Assembly (NCBI GenBank): GCA_041918175.1
Contig: JAYRWE010000107.1
Span: 1 to 64,000 of the forward strand
Origin: JABWAN01 sp041918175
Lineage (GTDB): Bacteria; Zhuqueibacterota; Zhuqueibacteria; Zhuqueibacterales; Zhuqueibacteraceae
Length of the DNA: 64,000 bases
Direction: 5' to 3'
Shown: piece by piece, positions 8,336 to 18,180 of the stretch
Layout: each line of letters opens with the position of its first letter
How positions within the stretch are numbered: position 1 is the stretch's first letter
The notes under the pieces: model-generated
What the model saw: only the letters and a program-made list of their open reading frames with translations
The model's database searches: none
Told to the model about the DNA's origin: nothing
Translations under genes and position numbers: made by a program

Positions 8336-11107
8336 GTGAGCTTAGTCTCAAACCGAAGAGAAGGCCGCTCCGTGAACGTGAACACGAAACGCTGCCCGCC
8401 CATCACTCCCAGATTGTCACGCCGTGGAATTCGGCTCGCACATTTTTCCAATCGGAGCGCTCCCGCTTTGATCCGTTTATTCCAGCCCGCTTCCTTGCTC
8501 TCCTTTCTCAAACCAATATCCGCGGCGTGCAGCGCCCTGCTTGCTCTGCTTTTGATATTGCCCCCAACCAGCGCGGCGCAAACCGGCCTAGCCAAAGCCT
8601 GGCCGGCATTTTTTCGAGGTGAATACGATATTGCTGCTTCTGCATTCGCGCAAGCTGCGCAGCACGAGGACACGCGAATCGAAGCGCTGGTGGGGCAAAG
8701 CCTGGCGTTGGAAGAATTGGGGCATTATCAAGCCTGCCGCGCGTTGCTCAATGAAGCGCATGCCAAGCAGCCCGAAGCGCGCTTGGTGCAACGTCTCGGC
8801 GAATTGGAATTGGCCTTGGGCAATCAGAGCGCGGCGTTGCGTTGTTTTGAAGAAGCGTTACGCCTCGCACCGGAATTTCGCGCGGCGCAATTTCATCATG
8901 CAGCCTTGAATTGGAGTCGCGGCGAACGCACCAATTCCCGGCGCACGTTTCTCGCACTGCGCGAGGCGGCGCGCAAGCCAGAGAACTTGACGCCGTATGA
9001 ACTGCATCTCGCGGCACGAGCCTGTGCGTACTTGGAAAAATTTTCGGAAGCGAATCGCCTTTTCACGCAAGCCGTCAAACTGCAGCCCGAAGATTGGCGA
9101 CTCTACATTCCTTGGGGCGAACTCTTCCTCGAAAAATATAATCTGCCGGATGCGCAATCCGTTTTCACGGATGCGCTCAAAAAAAATCCGCGCTGCGTGC
9201 CCGCGCTCTTGGGTATGGCTCGCACGCAAGCCGGCTCAGATTTAGAGCGCGCACTGCAAACCGCACAAGCGGCTCTCAAATTGAATAGCTCCTCTCCTGC
9301 AACCAACACGCTCATTGCCGAACTTTTTCTTTATAGCGGCAAAGAAAAAGAAGCCAAAGAGAAGTGCGCCGAAGTGGTCAAAGAGTATGCGCAATATGTT
9401 CCCGCGCTTGCGCTGCAAGCGGTTTTGTTTGAGCGCGAACAAAAGCCGAATGAAGTGACGCGCATTGCGAATGCTGTGGCTTTGATCAACCCCAAAGAGG
9501 CTGCGGTGTTCACGCAACTCGGCGAAGACACGGCGCGGCGGTATCTGTTTCAAGAATCCGTGGCGCATTATCGCCGCGCGCTCGCGCTTGATTCGGAGAA
9601 TTGGACCGCGGCCGCGGGCTTGGGCAGCAGCCTCTCGCGTTTGGGCGAAGAGTTGGAGGCGAAGCTTTATCTCGAACAAGTTTACAAACACGATCCGTTC
9701 AACGTGATCGCGGTCAACTTGCTCAATCTGTTTGATGATCTCGCGAAATACGATACCGTGCGCACGGCGCACTTTATCATTCGCATGCATCCTGAAGATC
9801 GTCCGCTGCTCGGCGCGACCGCGGCCGAGCTTTGTGAAGCGGCTTATCGTGATATGGCGCAACGCTATCGTGTCAATTTCAACAAGCCGATCAAAGTCGA
9901 AATTTTCCCCAAGCACGATGACTTTGCCGTGCGTTGTTTCGGCTTGCCCGGCGCGGAAGTTTTTCTCGGCATCTGCTTCGGCCCGCTGCTTGCGATGGAT
10001 TCCCCGCGCGCGCGCGAACGCGGCGCTTTTAATTGGCAAGAAACGCTGTGGCATGAAATCGCCCACGTCGTGCATTTGGAATTGACCGCGAACCGCATTC
10101 CGCGCTGGTTCGCCGAAGGTCTCGCCGTGTATGAAGCCACGCGCGCCCGCAGCGAATGGAGCATGAACATGGAAGTCGCCATGATTCGCGCGCTGCAGCG
10201 CGGCGACTTGTTGCCGTTGCGCGAGATCGACGCCGGTTTCACGCGCCGCCCGGAAATGGTTTCATTGGTTTATTATCAAGCCGCGCAAGCAGTGGAGTTT
10301 ATCGCTGCGCGTCATGGTTTTGATAAAGTGCTCGCGCTTCTGCCCCATTTCAAACAAGGCCGCAAAACCGAAGAAGCCCTCAACGCCGTGTTGGGGCAAA
10401 CACTCGATAACTTCGACGGAGAGTTTCATGCGTTTCTGCGACAACGCTTTCAGCCGGATAGCGTCGAAGTCGAGTGGGAAATGCAAAATCTTCCGGCAAA
10501 CAAACAAGCGGAGGTTTTGCGAGAGAAAGCAGAAGCGCAGCCGCGAAATTTTTTTGCGGCATTGGCTTATGGCAGATATTTAGCTAAACACGGTCAACCG
10601 ATCGTGGCCGAGCAGCAATTGCAACGTGCGAAAAAAATATTGCCCGCGTATGTTGAAGAAGGCAATCCCTATACGGCATTGGCGGAGTTATACGCCAAGT
10701 CGGGCCGCACGCGCGAGGCCGCGGAGGAGTTGGAATTCGTGAGCGCGCGCAACGGCAAAGCGCTCGATGCCGCGCTGCAGCTCGCAGAATGGCGTCTCGC
10801 ATTGCGCGACAGCAGTGCCGCGATTCGCGCCTTGTCTCGCGCATTGGCGATTTATCCTTATCAAGTGGAAACACAGCGACGACTCGGCGAAATCATGCTC
10901 GCGCGAAAACCGCAAGCGGCCGTGCCAATATTTCAAGCCGTGTTAGCGCTGCAACCTGCGGATCGCGCGGGTACTTATTGTTTGCTGGCCGAGGCTTATC
11001 TTAAAAATGGGCAACGCACGCAAGCGAAGAGGCAGGCGTTGCTCGCTTTAGAAATCGCGCCGAATTTTGAGCGCGCACAGGAAATTTTGCTGCATGCGGT
11101 GGAGTGA
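8336..11107 (+). CDS. TPR-repeat gluzincin metallopeptidase-like protein
   Basis: 923 aa. A hydrophobic signal segment (about 45-80, ending near TSAAQT) suggests export. TPR arrays flank a peptidase-MA-like core: about 85-490 and 700-923 are helical repeats. The core holds HEIAH (His573, Glu574, His577) and a downstream third ligand in WFAEG (Glu594), the zinc-binding pattern of gluzincin peptidases. The start is unsure: the GTG at 8336 has no good ribosome binding site, while GAGGAGGAG lies at 8289-8297. The next gene begins two bases after the stop, so it opens the MoxR/vWA cluster and may process or assemble its partners. Confidence 0.85.
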   Translation: MSLVSNRREGRSVNVNTKRCPPITPRLSRRGIRLAHFSNRSAPALIRLFQPASLLSFLKPISAACSALLALLLILPPTSAAQTGLAKAWPAFFRGEYDIAASAFAQAAQHEDTRIEALVGQSLALEELGHYQACRALLNEAHAKQPEARLVQRLGELELALGNQSAALRCFEEALRLAPEFRAAQFHHAALNWSRGERTNSRRTFLALREAARKPENLTPYELHLAARACAYLEKFSEANRLFTQAVKLQPEDWRLYIPWGELFLEKYNLPDAQSVFTDALKKNPRCVPALLGMARTQAGSDLERALQTAQAALKLNSSSPATNTLIAELFLYSGKEKEAKEKCAEVVKEYAQYVPALALQAVLFEREQKPNEVTRIANAVALINPKEAAVFTQLGEDTARRYLFQESVAHYRRALALDSENWTAAAGLGSSLSRLGEELEAKLYLEQVYKHDPFNVIAVNLLNLFDDLAKYDTVRTAHFIIRMHPEDRPLLGATAAELCEAAYRDMAQRYRVNFNKPIKVEIFPKHDDFAVRCFGLPGAEVFLGICFGPLLAMDSPRARERGAFNWQETLWHEIAHVVHLELTANRIPRWFAEGLAVYEATRARSEWSMNMEVAMIRALQRGDLLPLREIDAGFTRRPEMVSLVYYQAAQAVEFIAARHGFDKVLALLPHFKQGRKTEEALNAVLGQTLDNFDGEFHAFLRQRFQPDSVEVEWEMQNLPANKQAEVLREKAEAQPRNFFAALAYGRYLAKHGQPIVAEQQLQRAKKILPAYVEEGNPYTALAELYAKSGRTREAAEELEFVSARNGKALDAALQLAEWRLALRDSSAAIRALSRALAIYPYQVETQRRLGEIMLARKPQAAVPIFQAVLALQPADRAGTYCLLAEAYLKNGQRTQAKRQALLALEIAPNFERAQEILLHAVE

Positions 11108-11108
11108 A

Positions 11109-11876
11109 ATGAGGCCTGTCCGTTCGCACAATGCACTGCGCGTTTGGCGCAGAATGATCGTGCGCAGCATTATCTGCGCGGCGCTGAGTTACGTGCCTGC
11201 ACTCCTGCATGCGCAGGATACGCGCAACGCCGTGCCCGCGGCCTCGGCCAACGCGAGCACCTTCACTTTTGTGCGCGTGGAATGGCAAGGCGAGCGCTAT
11301 GGCTTCTCCGGGCGCGGCAACGGCCCACTCTGGGCGCATGACTTTCCGACGGCCGAGCAAAATCTTTATACCGCCATCAACGCGCTCACGAGCTTGCCGC
11401 TCAATCATGAATACAAAACCATCGCATTGAATGACGAAGCGATATTCGATTTTCCCTTTCTTTACATTTGCGAAGTCGGCTATTGGACGCCCAACGAGCA
11501 AGAGGTTGCCCTCTTGGGCGAGTACATGCAACGCGGCGGTTTTCTTTTGGTGGATGATTTTCGCGGCGGTTTTGAATGGCGCAACTTTGCCGCGCAGATG
11601 CAACGCGTCGTGCCGCACGAGCCGCGGCCCTTGGAATTGACGCATCCGATTTTCCATTGCTTCTTTGAGTTTGATCGTCTCGGCGATCATTCGCCGTATT
11701 GGAACATGACGCCGCAATACTATGGCATCTTCGACGACAAAGGCCGCATCATGGCGATCATCAACTACAACAACGATATCGGCGATGGCTGGGAATGGCC
11801 GGAAAGCGACGAAGTATTTTCTATGGAAGCTTTCAAGCTCGGCATCAATTATTTGGTGTATTCGATGACGCATTGA
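11109..11876 (+). CDS. DUF4159 family exported protein (first copy)
   Basis: 255 aa with a signal peptide (hydrophobic 16-32, cleavage near LLHAQD). The DUF4159 signature is clear: FTFVRVEWQG, DFPTAEQNLY, the GGFLLVDDF block, HPIFHCFFEFD and a final INYLVYSMTH. The family is linked by context to MoxR/vWA (Bat-like) clusters; biochemical function is not known. It starts directly after the metallopeptidase stop with GGAG upstream, so the two are co-translated. A paralogue lies at 12392-13141. An ATG at 11154 is a possible later start. Confidence 0.88.
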   Translation: MRPVRSHNALRVWRRMIVRSIICAALSYVPALLHAQDTRNAVPAASANASTFTFVRVEWQGERYGFSGRGNGPLWAHDFPTAEQNLYTAINALTSLPLNHEYKTIALNDEAIFDFPFLYICEVGYWTPNEQEVALLGEYMQRGGFLLVDDFRGGFEWRNFAAQMQRVVPHEPRPLELTHPIFHCFFEFDRLGDHSPYWNMTPQYYGIFDDKGRIMAIINYNNDIGDGWEWPESDEVFSMEAFKLGINYLVYSMTH

Positions 11877-11925
11877 TTTCTTCGTTAGTGCATAGGCGTC
11901 AACCGAACGCGCGCAGCGTGAGAGA

Positions 11926-12024
11926 AAATCCCCCTTTGAAGGGGGATTTCGGGGGATGTTGGTCACGTGAACAATTTTAAGAGGCATTTTTCAATCGACC
12001 AACACCTCCCTCAAGGGGGAATCC
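11926..12024. repeat. dispersed C/G-run inverted repeat
   Basis: A perfect 11-bp hairpin (AAATCCCCCTT at 11926-11936 with 11939-11949) followed by GGGGGATGTTGGTC, and an inverted counterpart (GACCAACACCTCCC..., 11997-12024). The same design recurs at 46797-46939. It could terminate or attenuate transcription between the two DUF4159 genes. Confidence 0.7.
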
Positions 12025-12391
12025 TTCACTATGGATGCCGCTTTCGCGGACAGGACTTACAAAGCTAATCGCAACGAGTATATATCGAGGTGGCGGAATG
12101 CCATCGCTTTGAAGTCACCTAGCTTGAAAAGATAAAAGTCAGGTAAACAAGCAACGATGACACCGAGGTGGAGCAGCGACGGGCCATAAAAAAAGTATTA
12201 CAAAATTCCACATGGCCGGATTTAGATTTTGCCGACGAAGCGCACGAAAAATACGAGCACGGCTTTTCGCGTGATTCGTGTGGTTCGTGGGCCAGAAATG
12301 AAACCTGTTGAAGTCTTGTTTGAGCAACGCACGCAACAAAGTATGCCACGATTTAGACGCGCTGCGCATGACGAATTAGAAATCCATTTTT
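12025..12391. other. non-coding gap between the DUF4159 genes
   Basis: No convincing gene, RNA or promoter was recognised. Short open frames on both strands have no ribosome binding site or family likeness. The sequence looks like eroded dispersed-repeat DNA. Confidence 0.4.
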
Positions 12392-13141
12392 ATGAAGCGA
12401 TGCTATCTACTCCTTTTCATTTTTCTCTTGGGCCTGGCGACGAGCGAAGCGCAGACTTTGCAAAATGACAATCTCACGTTTGTGCGCATCAAGTATAGCT
12501 CCGGGAAATTTTCTTACGGCTTTCGTTTGCGCTTTCAGTTGTGGGACAGTTGGGAAGTCGATTATCCCACGGCGGAGGAAAATTTTCTGCGGGGACTCAA
12601 AGAGATTACGCGCGTCCCGGTGAATGATCAAGCCATTGCGGTGCGGTTGACTGACCCGCAGCTTTTCGATCACGCGTTTGCCTATATTCTCGAAGTCGGC
12701 TTCATGCAGCTTTCGCCCGCGGAAGCGGACTCTTTGGGCGAATGGTGTTTGCGCGGCGGTTTTCTGATGATTGATGATTTTCACGGCAGCGCGCAATGGC
12801 AAAATTTCATTGACGAGTTTAGCCGCGTCTTTCCGAATCGCAAGCCGGTGCCGCTCAAGGCCGATCATCCGGTGTTTCATTGTTACTTTGATTTCGATCA
12901 TTACCCGCAAGTGCCCGGCCTCGCCGCGCTCTATCGCAATTCGACGTATGAATATGACGGTCGTTATCCGCAGTGCCTCGGCATCTTTGACGACAACGGC
13001 CGTTTGATGGTGCTGATCAATTTCAATGTCGATCTCGGCGATAGCTGGGAGCATGCGGCCGATCCGCGTTATCCGGAATATTATTCCCGCATGGGCTATC
13101 GCCTCGGCGTGAATTATATCGTCTATGCGCTGACACATTAA
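12392..13141 (+). CDS. DUF4159 family exported protein (second copy)
   Basis: 249 aa, signal peptide at 1-20 (LLLFIFLLGLATSEAQ). It shares the full DUF4159 motif order with the first copy: LTFVRIKYSSG, YPTAEENFLRG, GGFLMIDDFHG, HPVFHCYFDFDH, GIFDDNGRLMVLINFN, VNYIVYALTH. An extra segment around residues 170-190 (the region PQVPGLAAL) is absent from the first copy. A tandem duplication followed by divergence is likely. It ends 37 bases before moxR. Confidence 0.88.
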   Translation: MKRCYLLLFIFLLGLATSEAQTLQNDNLTFVRIKYSSGKFSYGFRLRFQLWDSWEVDYPTAEENFLRGLKEITRVPVNDQAIAVRLTDPQLFDHAFAYILEVGFMQLSPAEADSLGEWCLRGGFLMIDDFHGSAQWQNFIDEFSRVFPNRKPVPLKADHPVFHCYFDFDHYPQVPGLAALYRNSTYEYDGRYPQCLGIFDDNGRLMVLINFNVDLGDSWEHAADPRYPEYYSRMGYRLGVNYIVYALTH

Positions 13142-13178
13142 TCCACCAATCCATCATTCCAAACAACCCATTCATCCC

Positions 13179-14204
13179 ATGAACCTCGACGCCACTCCTG
13201 AATTGCTTGACGACAATGTGTTATATGAACGCTTGCAAGAGGCGCGCAGCGCCATTATTGCGGAATTGCACAAAATCATCGTGGGCCAAGAAGAGACGAT
13301 CGAGCTTGTGCTGATCGCCCTCATCACCGGTGGCCATTGTTTGATCACCGGCGTGCCCGGCCTCGCGAAGACATTGCTCATTCGCACGCTGGCGACGATT
13401 ATGGATCTCGATTTCAAACGCATCCAATTCACGCCGGACTTAATGCCTTCGGATATCACGGGCATTGACGTAATCGAAGAAGATCGCACCACGGGCAAAC
13501 GCGTGATGAAGTTCATTAAAGGCCCGCTCTTCGCGAATATCATTTTGGCGGATGAAATCAACCGCACGCCGCCGAAAACGCAATCAGCTCTGCTCGAAGC
13601 CATGCAAGAGCATCGCGTCACCGCGGGGGGCACGACGTATAAACTCGAAGAACCGTTCTTCGTGCTCGCCACGCAAAACCCGATTGAGTTGGAAGGCACG
13701 TATCCCCTGCCCGAAGCGCAGCTTGATCGCTTCATGTTCAACATCGTGATGGATTATTTGCCGGAGGAGCAGGAGATTGAAGTCGTAACGAACACGACGA
13801 GCAATGCTTCGCCGAACTTGCAGCAAGTGGTCACTGGTAAAGAAGTTTCTGCGTTTCAAGAACTGGTGCGCAAAGTGCTCGTCTCGCAAGAGGTCGCGCG
13901 TTACGCCGTGCAAGTGGTACGAGCCACACGCCCGGCAAACAATCCCGCGCCGGACTTTGTGAAGAATTGGGTGAGTTGGGGCGCGGGTTTGCGTGCGTCG
14001 CAATACCTCATTCTCGGCGGCAAGGCGCGCGCGCTGTTGCGCGGCCGGGCGAATGTGTCGATCAAAGACATTCAAGCGCTCGCTCTGCCTGTGTTGCGCC
14101 ATCGCGTGCTCACCAACTTCTTCGCGGAATCGCAGAAAGTGAAGCCCGCGGACATTGTGCGCAAAGTGTTGGAGATTGTGCCCGTCCCCAAGTCGGGGTT
14201 GTGA
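13179..14204 (+). CDS. MoxR-family AAA+ ATPase
   Basis: 341 aa. Walker A GVPGLAKT (residues 58-65), Walker B IILADEINR with the MoxR-typical LEAMQEHRVT helix, sensor 1 ATQNPIELEGTYPLPEAQLDR, and a C-terminal lid. MoxR ATPases act as chaperone-like partners of vWA-domain proteins in complex maturation or metal insertion. The usual companions follow: DUF58 and two vWA membrane proteins. No clear Shine-Dalgarno site precedes the ATG. Confidence 0.95.
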   Translation: MNLDATPELLDDNVLYERLQEARSAIIAELHKIIVGQEETIELVLIALITGGHCLITGVPGLAKTLLIRTLATIMDLDFKRIQFTPDLMPSDITGIDVIEEDRTTGKRVMKFIKGPLFANIILADEINRTPPKTQSALLEAMQEHRVTAGGTTYKLEEPFFVLATQNPIELEGTYPLPEAQLDRFMFNIVMDYLPEEQEIEVVTNTTSNASPNLQQVVTGKEVSAFQELVRKVLVSQEVARYAVQVVRATRPANNPAPDFVKNWVSWGAGLRASQYLILGGKARALLRGRANVSIKDIQALALPVLRHRVLTNFFAESQKVKPADIVRKVLEIVPVPKSGL

Positions 14205-14213
14205 GGAGAAGGC

Positions 14214-14828
14214 ATGCGTTACAATAAAAAATTTCTCTTGCTCCTGTGCGCAGCGCTGCTGTCATGGCATTGCAGCCATGACGAGGCGCAAACGCGCGCG
14301 GTGAAAACTGCGGTACAAGCCGAATTGCACCGTTACCCACAAGCATCATTACTTGATCTCTACAAATTTTTCTTTCAGGGCGCATATGGCCCGGGACATA
14401 TGATTCCCAACGCCGAAATTGCGCGGCAGTATTTGGAAAATGAGCTACGCACGAGTGCAAGCTTCGATACCGTGCGTTGGCAGCCGGTTGGGCATCAAGG
14501 AAAGTTTTATCGCATCAATTTGAGTTTGGTGCAGGATAGTAGCCTTTCCGCGCAAACGCTTTTGGCGGCATTTGTGGAAAGCGCGAACGCGAGCGCTCCG
14601 CCTTCGACGGAAGAATGGCGCGCAGAATGGCAAAGGATTTTAGAAGTGATTGAAAGCATGTCGCTCGATCTCGCGGACTTTGAGAACGACAAAAATGCCC
14701 TCGCACAACAACTCGCTGAAGGCAAAGTCATCGGCCATCACAGCGAGAAGTTCGAGCGGCTATATCATCCGCATTATCGCGTTGTGCATAAAGCGCAGTT
14801 TGAAACCTTGCTGAAGCAATTAAAATAA
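14214..14828 (+). CDS. exported protein of unknown function within the MoxR/vWA cluster
   Basis: 204 aa. Hydrophobic N-terminus (7-18) ending in Cys20 (LLSWHC), a lipobox-like but non-canonical site because His precedes the Cys. The conserved-looking core includes DLYKFFFQGAYGPGHM and YHPHYRVVHKAQFE, with several histidines and aromatic residues. I do not recognise the family. It is tightly packed (9 bases after moxR with GGAGAAGGC as ribosome site, 10 bases before the DUF58 gene), so it is expressed with the cluster although it is not a usual member. Confidence 0.75.
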   Translation: MRYNKKFLLLLCAALLSWHCSHDEAQTRAVKTAVQAELHRYPQASLLDLYKFFFQGAYGPGHMIPNAEIARQYLENELRTSASFDTVRWQPVGHQGKFYRINLSLVQDSSLSAQTLLAAFVESANASAPPSTEEWRAEWQRILEVIESMSLDLADFENDKNALAQQLAEGKVIGHHSEKFERLYHPHYRVVHKAQFETLLKQLK

Positions 14829-14838
14829 CCCGAGCAAC

Positions 14839-15753
14839 ATGCAGCCGACGCTTCGTTTCATCGATCCCGAAATTCTTTCGCGCATCTCCAGCATGGAACT
14901 GCGCGCGCGCACCGTGGTTGAAGGTTTTCTCAGCGGCCTCCATCGCAGCCCGTATCGCGGCTTCAGTATCGAGTTCGCGGAGTATCGCCAATATACGCCG
15001 GGCGACGACCCGCGTCACATCGACTGGAAAGTGTTTGGCCGCACCGATCGCTATTACGTGAAGGAATACGAGGACGAAACCAATCTCGCGTGCAACATCG
15101 TGCTTGATCTTTCGGGCAGCATGTCGGGCGCGCACGGCAAGGGGCTCGCAGCGCCGGCAGTGAGCAAATTTGATTATGCGCGTTATCTCATGGCTTCGCT
15201 CGCGTATTTTATTTTTCAACAACGCGATGCCGTGGGCTTAACCGCGTTTGACGATCAAATCCGTTTGGATATGCCCGCCAAATTTCGGCCCGGCCATTTA
15301 TACAACCTGCTCGTTGAAATTGAAAACTTGCAATCCGGGGCGGGCCGCGCCATGAATTTGGAGGTGTTGCATCAGGTCGCGGAGACGATGAAGCGCAAAG
15401 GCATGATCATTCTCATCAGCGATTTCTTTTGCGATTTGGAGCCGCTGTTTAGTGTGTTCGAGCATTTGCGTTTTCGCGGACATGACGTGCTCGTGTTTCA
15501 AATCGTCGAAGACCGCGAAATGGATTTTGATTTCTCCCGACTCACGCGCTTCGAAGGCATGGAAGGAGAAGGCTTGACGCTTGGGCTGCCTTCCGAAATG
15601 CGCGAACAATATTTGAAAAATCTTCACGCGCATCTCGCAGCATTGCGCTCGACCTGCGGCGTGAATCGCATCGATTACACTTTGCTGCAAACGTCGCAGC
15701 CGCTGGATTTCGCACTGCATGCTTTTCTTGCTGCGCGCAGCGGGAAGAGGTAA
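14839..15753 (+). CDS. DUF58 domain protein (vWA-like, MoxR partner)
   Basis: 304 aa, soluble. The DUF58 block FAEYRQYTPGDDPRHIDWKV lies at about 52-71. A vWA-like fold with a complete MIDAS motif DLSGS (Asp90, Ser92, Ser94) follows. DUF58 proteins almost always sit next to MoxR and are thought to link the ATPase to membrane vWA partners. It is ten bases downstream of the preceding gene. Confidence 0.93.
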   Translation: MQPTLRFIDPEILSRISSMELRARTVVEGFLSGLHRSPYRGFSIEFAEYRQYTPGDDPRHIDWKVFGRTDRYYVKEYEDETNLACNIVLDLSGSMSGAHGKGLAAPAVSKFDYARYLMASLAYFIFQQRDAVGLTAFDDQIRLDMPAKFRPGHLYNLLVEIENLQSGAGRAMNLEVLHQVAETMKRKGMIILISDFFCDLEPLFSVFEHLRFRGHDVLVFQIVEDREMDFDFSRLTRFEGMEGEGLTLGLPSEMREQYLKNLHAHLAALRSTCGVNRIDYTLLQTSQPLDFALHAFLAARSGKR

Positions 15754-15769
15754 CTCGTGATTGCCTCTT

Positions 15770-15878
15770 GTTCCCAAACTCCGCTTGGGAACACACTTGT
15801 TTAAGAAACTCCGTTTCCAAACCGTTGCGCATTGCGACAGAGCTTCAAACGCAACCGCGCGCCCCAACAGAGTTTGGG
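15770..15878. repeat. intergenic palindromic repeats (TTCCCAAAC/GTTTGGGA type)
   Basis: The 151-base gap holds GTTCCCAA / TTGGGAAC (15770-15777 with 15785-15792), a degenerate AAACTCCGTTTC copy and an inverted CCCAACAGAGTTTGGG (15863-15878). Such units are short dispersed palindromic repeats. Confidence 0.6.
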
Positions 15879-15904
15879 AGCGCGAACGAATCTGAAGTAC
15901 CACC

Positions 15905-17944
15905 ATGCCCGACTTTCTCACAACACCGTTTCTGTATCTCGGCCTCGCGGCTGCGGCTTTGCCTGTGATGCTGCATTTGATTCTGCGCAATCGCGCGGAG
16001 ACGGTGTACTTTGGCGCGATGCGATTTCTCGCTGCGACGTCAAAAAAACTATTGCGGCGCCAACGGCTCAAGCAGATTTTGTTGCTGCTCCTGCGCGTGT
16101 TGGCTTTGCTGCTCCTCGGGCTTGTGTTTGCGCGGCCGCTGTTGGTCGGAGAAAAACTTCCTGCACTGCTCGGGGAAGAGCCGCGCGCGCTGGTACTCGT
16201 GATTGATGCCTCGGCAAGCATGGCGGCAAACAAGCATTTGCAGGCAGCGCTCAACGCGGCGCGCGATCTTTTGCGCAAGACGAGGAGCACGGATCAAGTT
16301 TCCGTTATCGTCGCCGCGGATAAAATTGAAGTGTTGGCAGAGAAAGTTGAACCGGCACAGGCAGAGGCCGTGCTCACGCACGTGCAACAACGTCACGCCT
16401 ATGGCAATCTGCGCGAAGCTTTGCTCTTCGCGGATAACATGCTGGCGCAAACTTCGTTGCCCCGGCGGCAAATTTATTTGCTTTCCGATTTGCAAGCTTC
16501 CGGGTTCGCGCCCGGCAATCTCAGCTTGAAGAGCGGCGCGGATTGCGTTCCACTGCCGATCGCTGCGCCGTGGCAAAACGTGGCGATTACCAGCGGCGAA
16601 CGGCTTGAACGCAACGGAAAAATTTCATACGTCTGTCGCGTACGCAGTTTTGCTAAAACCGATCAAGAAGTGACGCTGCACCTCGGTTTGGCCGCACAGA
16701 TGGAGAAAATCGCAGCGCGTAAGAGCATCAAGCTCACGGCGCAGGAGGAGCAGATAGTTTATTTTTCCGCCGCGGAAATTTCGAATGCAACAGCGCTCAC
16801 CTCGGGGGTTTATTTTGAAGCGTTCGCACCGAGTGATGATTTGCCTGTGGATAATCGCTACTATCTCGCGCCGGAAAACAAGCAAGCGGCGCGCATCCTG
16901 CTTGTAAGCTCCAATCCCGAGTCGGAGTTTTATGTGCGCCAAGCATTGGAATTGCCCGGCGCGGCTTATCGCCTCGGTGTTTCGGATCCGAATGGTTTGG
17001 AAACCATGCCGCTCGCGAGTTTTGACGCGGTGTTTTACGTCGGCGCAACGGGACTGAATCGCAACGCAGCACAAAATCTTTTGAGCTATGTGCAGAGTGG
17101 CGGCGGTTTGATTATCGCATTGGAGGAGAAGCCGCCGCTCGAAACTTTCAATATTTTTTTAGAACAATTGTTGCCGGGAAAAGTTCTCGCTTCACACAAT
17201 GCGGCGCGCGCACGACGCGGCGGCGTGACCATGACGGAAGTCGATTTCGCGCATCCGGTCTTCAACATCTTTCGCGATCCGAGCCACGGCGATCCAAGCA
17301 CGATTCAGATCACACGCTACTATTTGCTCGATCCCAAGCCGGGCGCGCAGCGGCTCGCGGGTTTTGAAGACGGCAATCATGCCTTGCTCGAACGCAGCGT
17401 GGGACAGGGCAAAGTCTTGTTGTGGGCTTCGACTTTGAATATCGATGGCGGCAATTTTCCGGTGCGCAGTATTTTTGTGCCGATGATGTATCAATGGATC
17501 GATTATGTCCGCCGCGCCGAGGCTGCGCGCACCACGCCGTTTGTGGGACAACCGATTTTTTTGGAGCAGAAGATCAACACCGCGCAGGCGTTTGCGGTAC
17601 ACTTGCCGAACGGCGAGACCAAAACGATTGCGTCAGCAAACGCGGCGGTGTTTTATGAAACCGCGAGCAACGGCTTTTATACTTTTCAACAAGGCCGCGA
17701 AGAGATTTCATATGCCGTGAATATCGACAGTCGCGAGTCCGAGCCGGTCGCAATGGCGAAAGAAGATGTGCTCGCCCGCATCGACAGCGCGCGCGAGCCG
17801 GGCGCTTTGCCCACGACTTTGAGCAGCGCTGCGCCTTCGTTGCATGAGCAGGAGCGGCATCAAAAACTTTGGCGTATGACGATGTGGCTCCTGCTCGCCG
17901 TGCTACTCGGCGAAGTCTGGCTCGCGAATCGCACGCCGCGCTGA
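15905..17944 (+). CDS. BatA-type vWA membrane protein
   Basis: 679 aa. The N-terminal BatA domain (FLYLGLAAAALPVMLHLILR, 9-28) is followed by a second TM helix (about 55-78). A vWA domain carries an intact MIDAS, DASAS (Asp101, Ser103, Ser105). A long periplasmic part with a glutamine-amidotransferase-like fold (about 310-500) precedes a C-terminal TM helix (about 655-672). Such proteins are inner-membrane partners of MoxR and DUF58 in Bat-like complexes; the exact substrate is unknown. No ribosome site is visible; the start is supported by the conserved N-terminus. Confidence 0.9.
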   Translation: MPDFLTTPFLYLGLAAAALPVMLHLILRNRAETVYFGAMRFLAATSKKLLRRQRLKQILLLLLRVLALLLLGLVFARPLLVGEKLPALLGEEPRALVLVIDASASMAANKHLQAALNAARDLLRKTRSTDQVSVIVAADKIEVLAEKVEPAQAEAVLTHVQQRHAYGNLREALLFADNMLAQTSLPRRQIYLLSDLQASGFAPGNLSLKSGADCVPLPIAAPWQNVAITSGERLERNGKISYVCRVRSFAKTDQEVTLHLGLAAQMEKIAARKSIKLTAQEEQIVYFSAAEISNATALTSGVYFEAFAPSDDLPVDNRYYLAPENKQAARILLVSSNPESEFYVRQALELPGAAYRLGVSDPNGLETMPLASFDAVFYVGATGLNRNAAQNLLSYVQSGGGLIIALEEKPPLETFNIFLEQLLPGKVLASHNAARARRGGVTMTEVDFAHPVFNIFRDPSHGDPSTIQITRYYLLDPKPGAQRLAGFEDGNHALLERSVGQGKVLLWASTLNIDGGNFPVRSIFVPMMYQWIDYVRRAEAARTTPFVGQPIFLEQKINTAQAFAVHLPNGETKTIASANAAVFYETASNGFYTFQQGREEISYAVNIDSRESEPVAMAKEDVLARIDSAREPGALPTTLSSAAPSLHEQERHQKLWRMTMWLLLAVLLGEVWLANRTPR

Positions 17945-17970
17945 TCGCTCCAAATTGTCGATGCGATAGT

Positions 17971-18112
17971 TTTAAAGAAAAAGCTGAAGACAGAAAAATG
18001 TAGGGCAGAAAAATAAAGCGGCAGTTCGGGTAAGTAAAGTTGAGAGCTTCAAGCGAAAGAAAACATCAAACATTTTTTGCCCTATCATCTGCCGATAAAT
18101 TATTCTGCCAAA
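17971..18112 (-). repeat. dispersed MITE-like repeat, copy A
   Basis: Read on the minus strand, 17971-18064 matches 42961-43056 on the plus strand along nearly its whole length, with 31 identical bases in a row (17989-18019 against 43007-43037). The outer parts form imperfect terminal inverted repeats (GACAGAAAAATG... and ...GCCCTATCATCTG). No coding capacity. It occupies the gap between the BatA-like and DUF4175-like genes. Confidence 0.85.
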
Positions 18113-18180
18113 CAATTTTTAGATTTTTTTTTGAACTTGAAAAAACGCCGCGTCAAAATCATGGCTGACAAAAACTATAA

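Noticed and set aside
9242..10075. Long minus-strand open frame inside the TPR metallopeptidase gene
   Set aside because: Reverse-complement shadow of a GC-biased coding frame; no family likeness.
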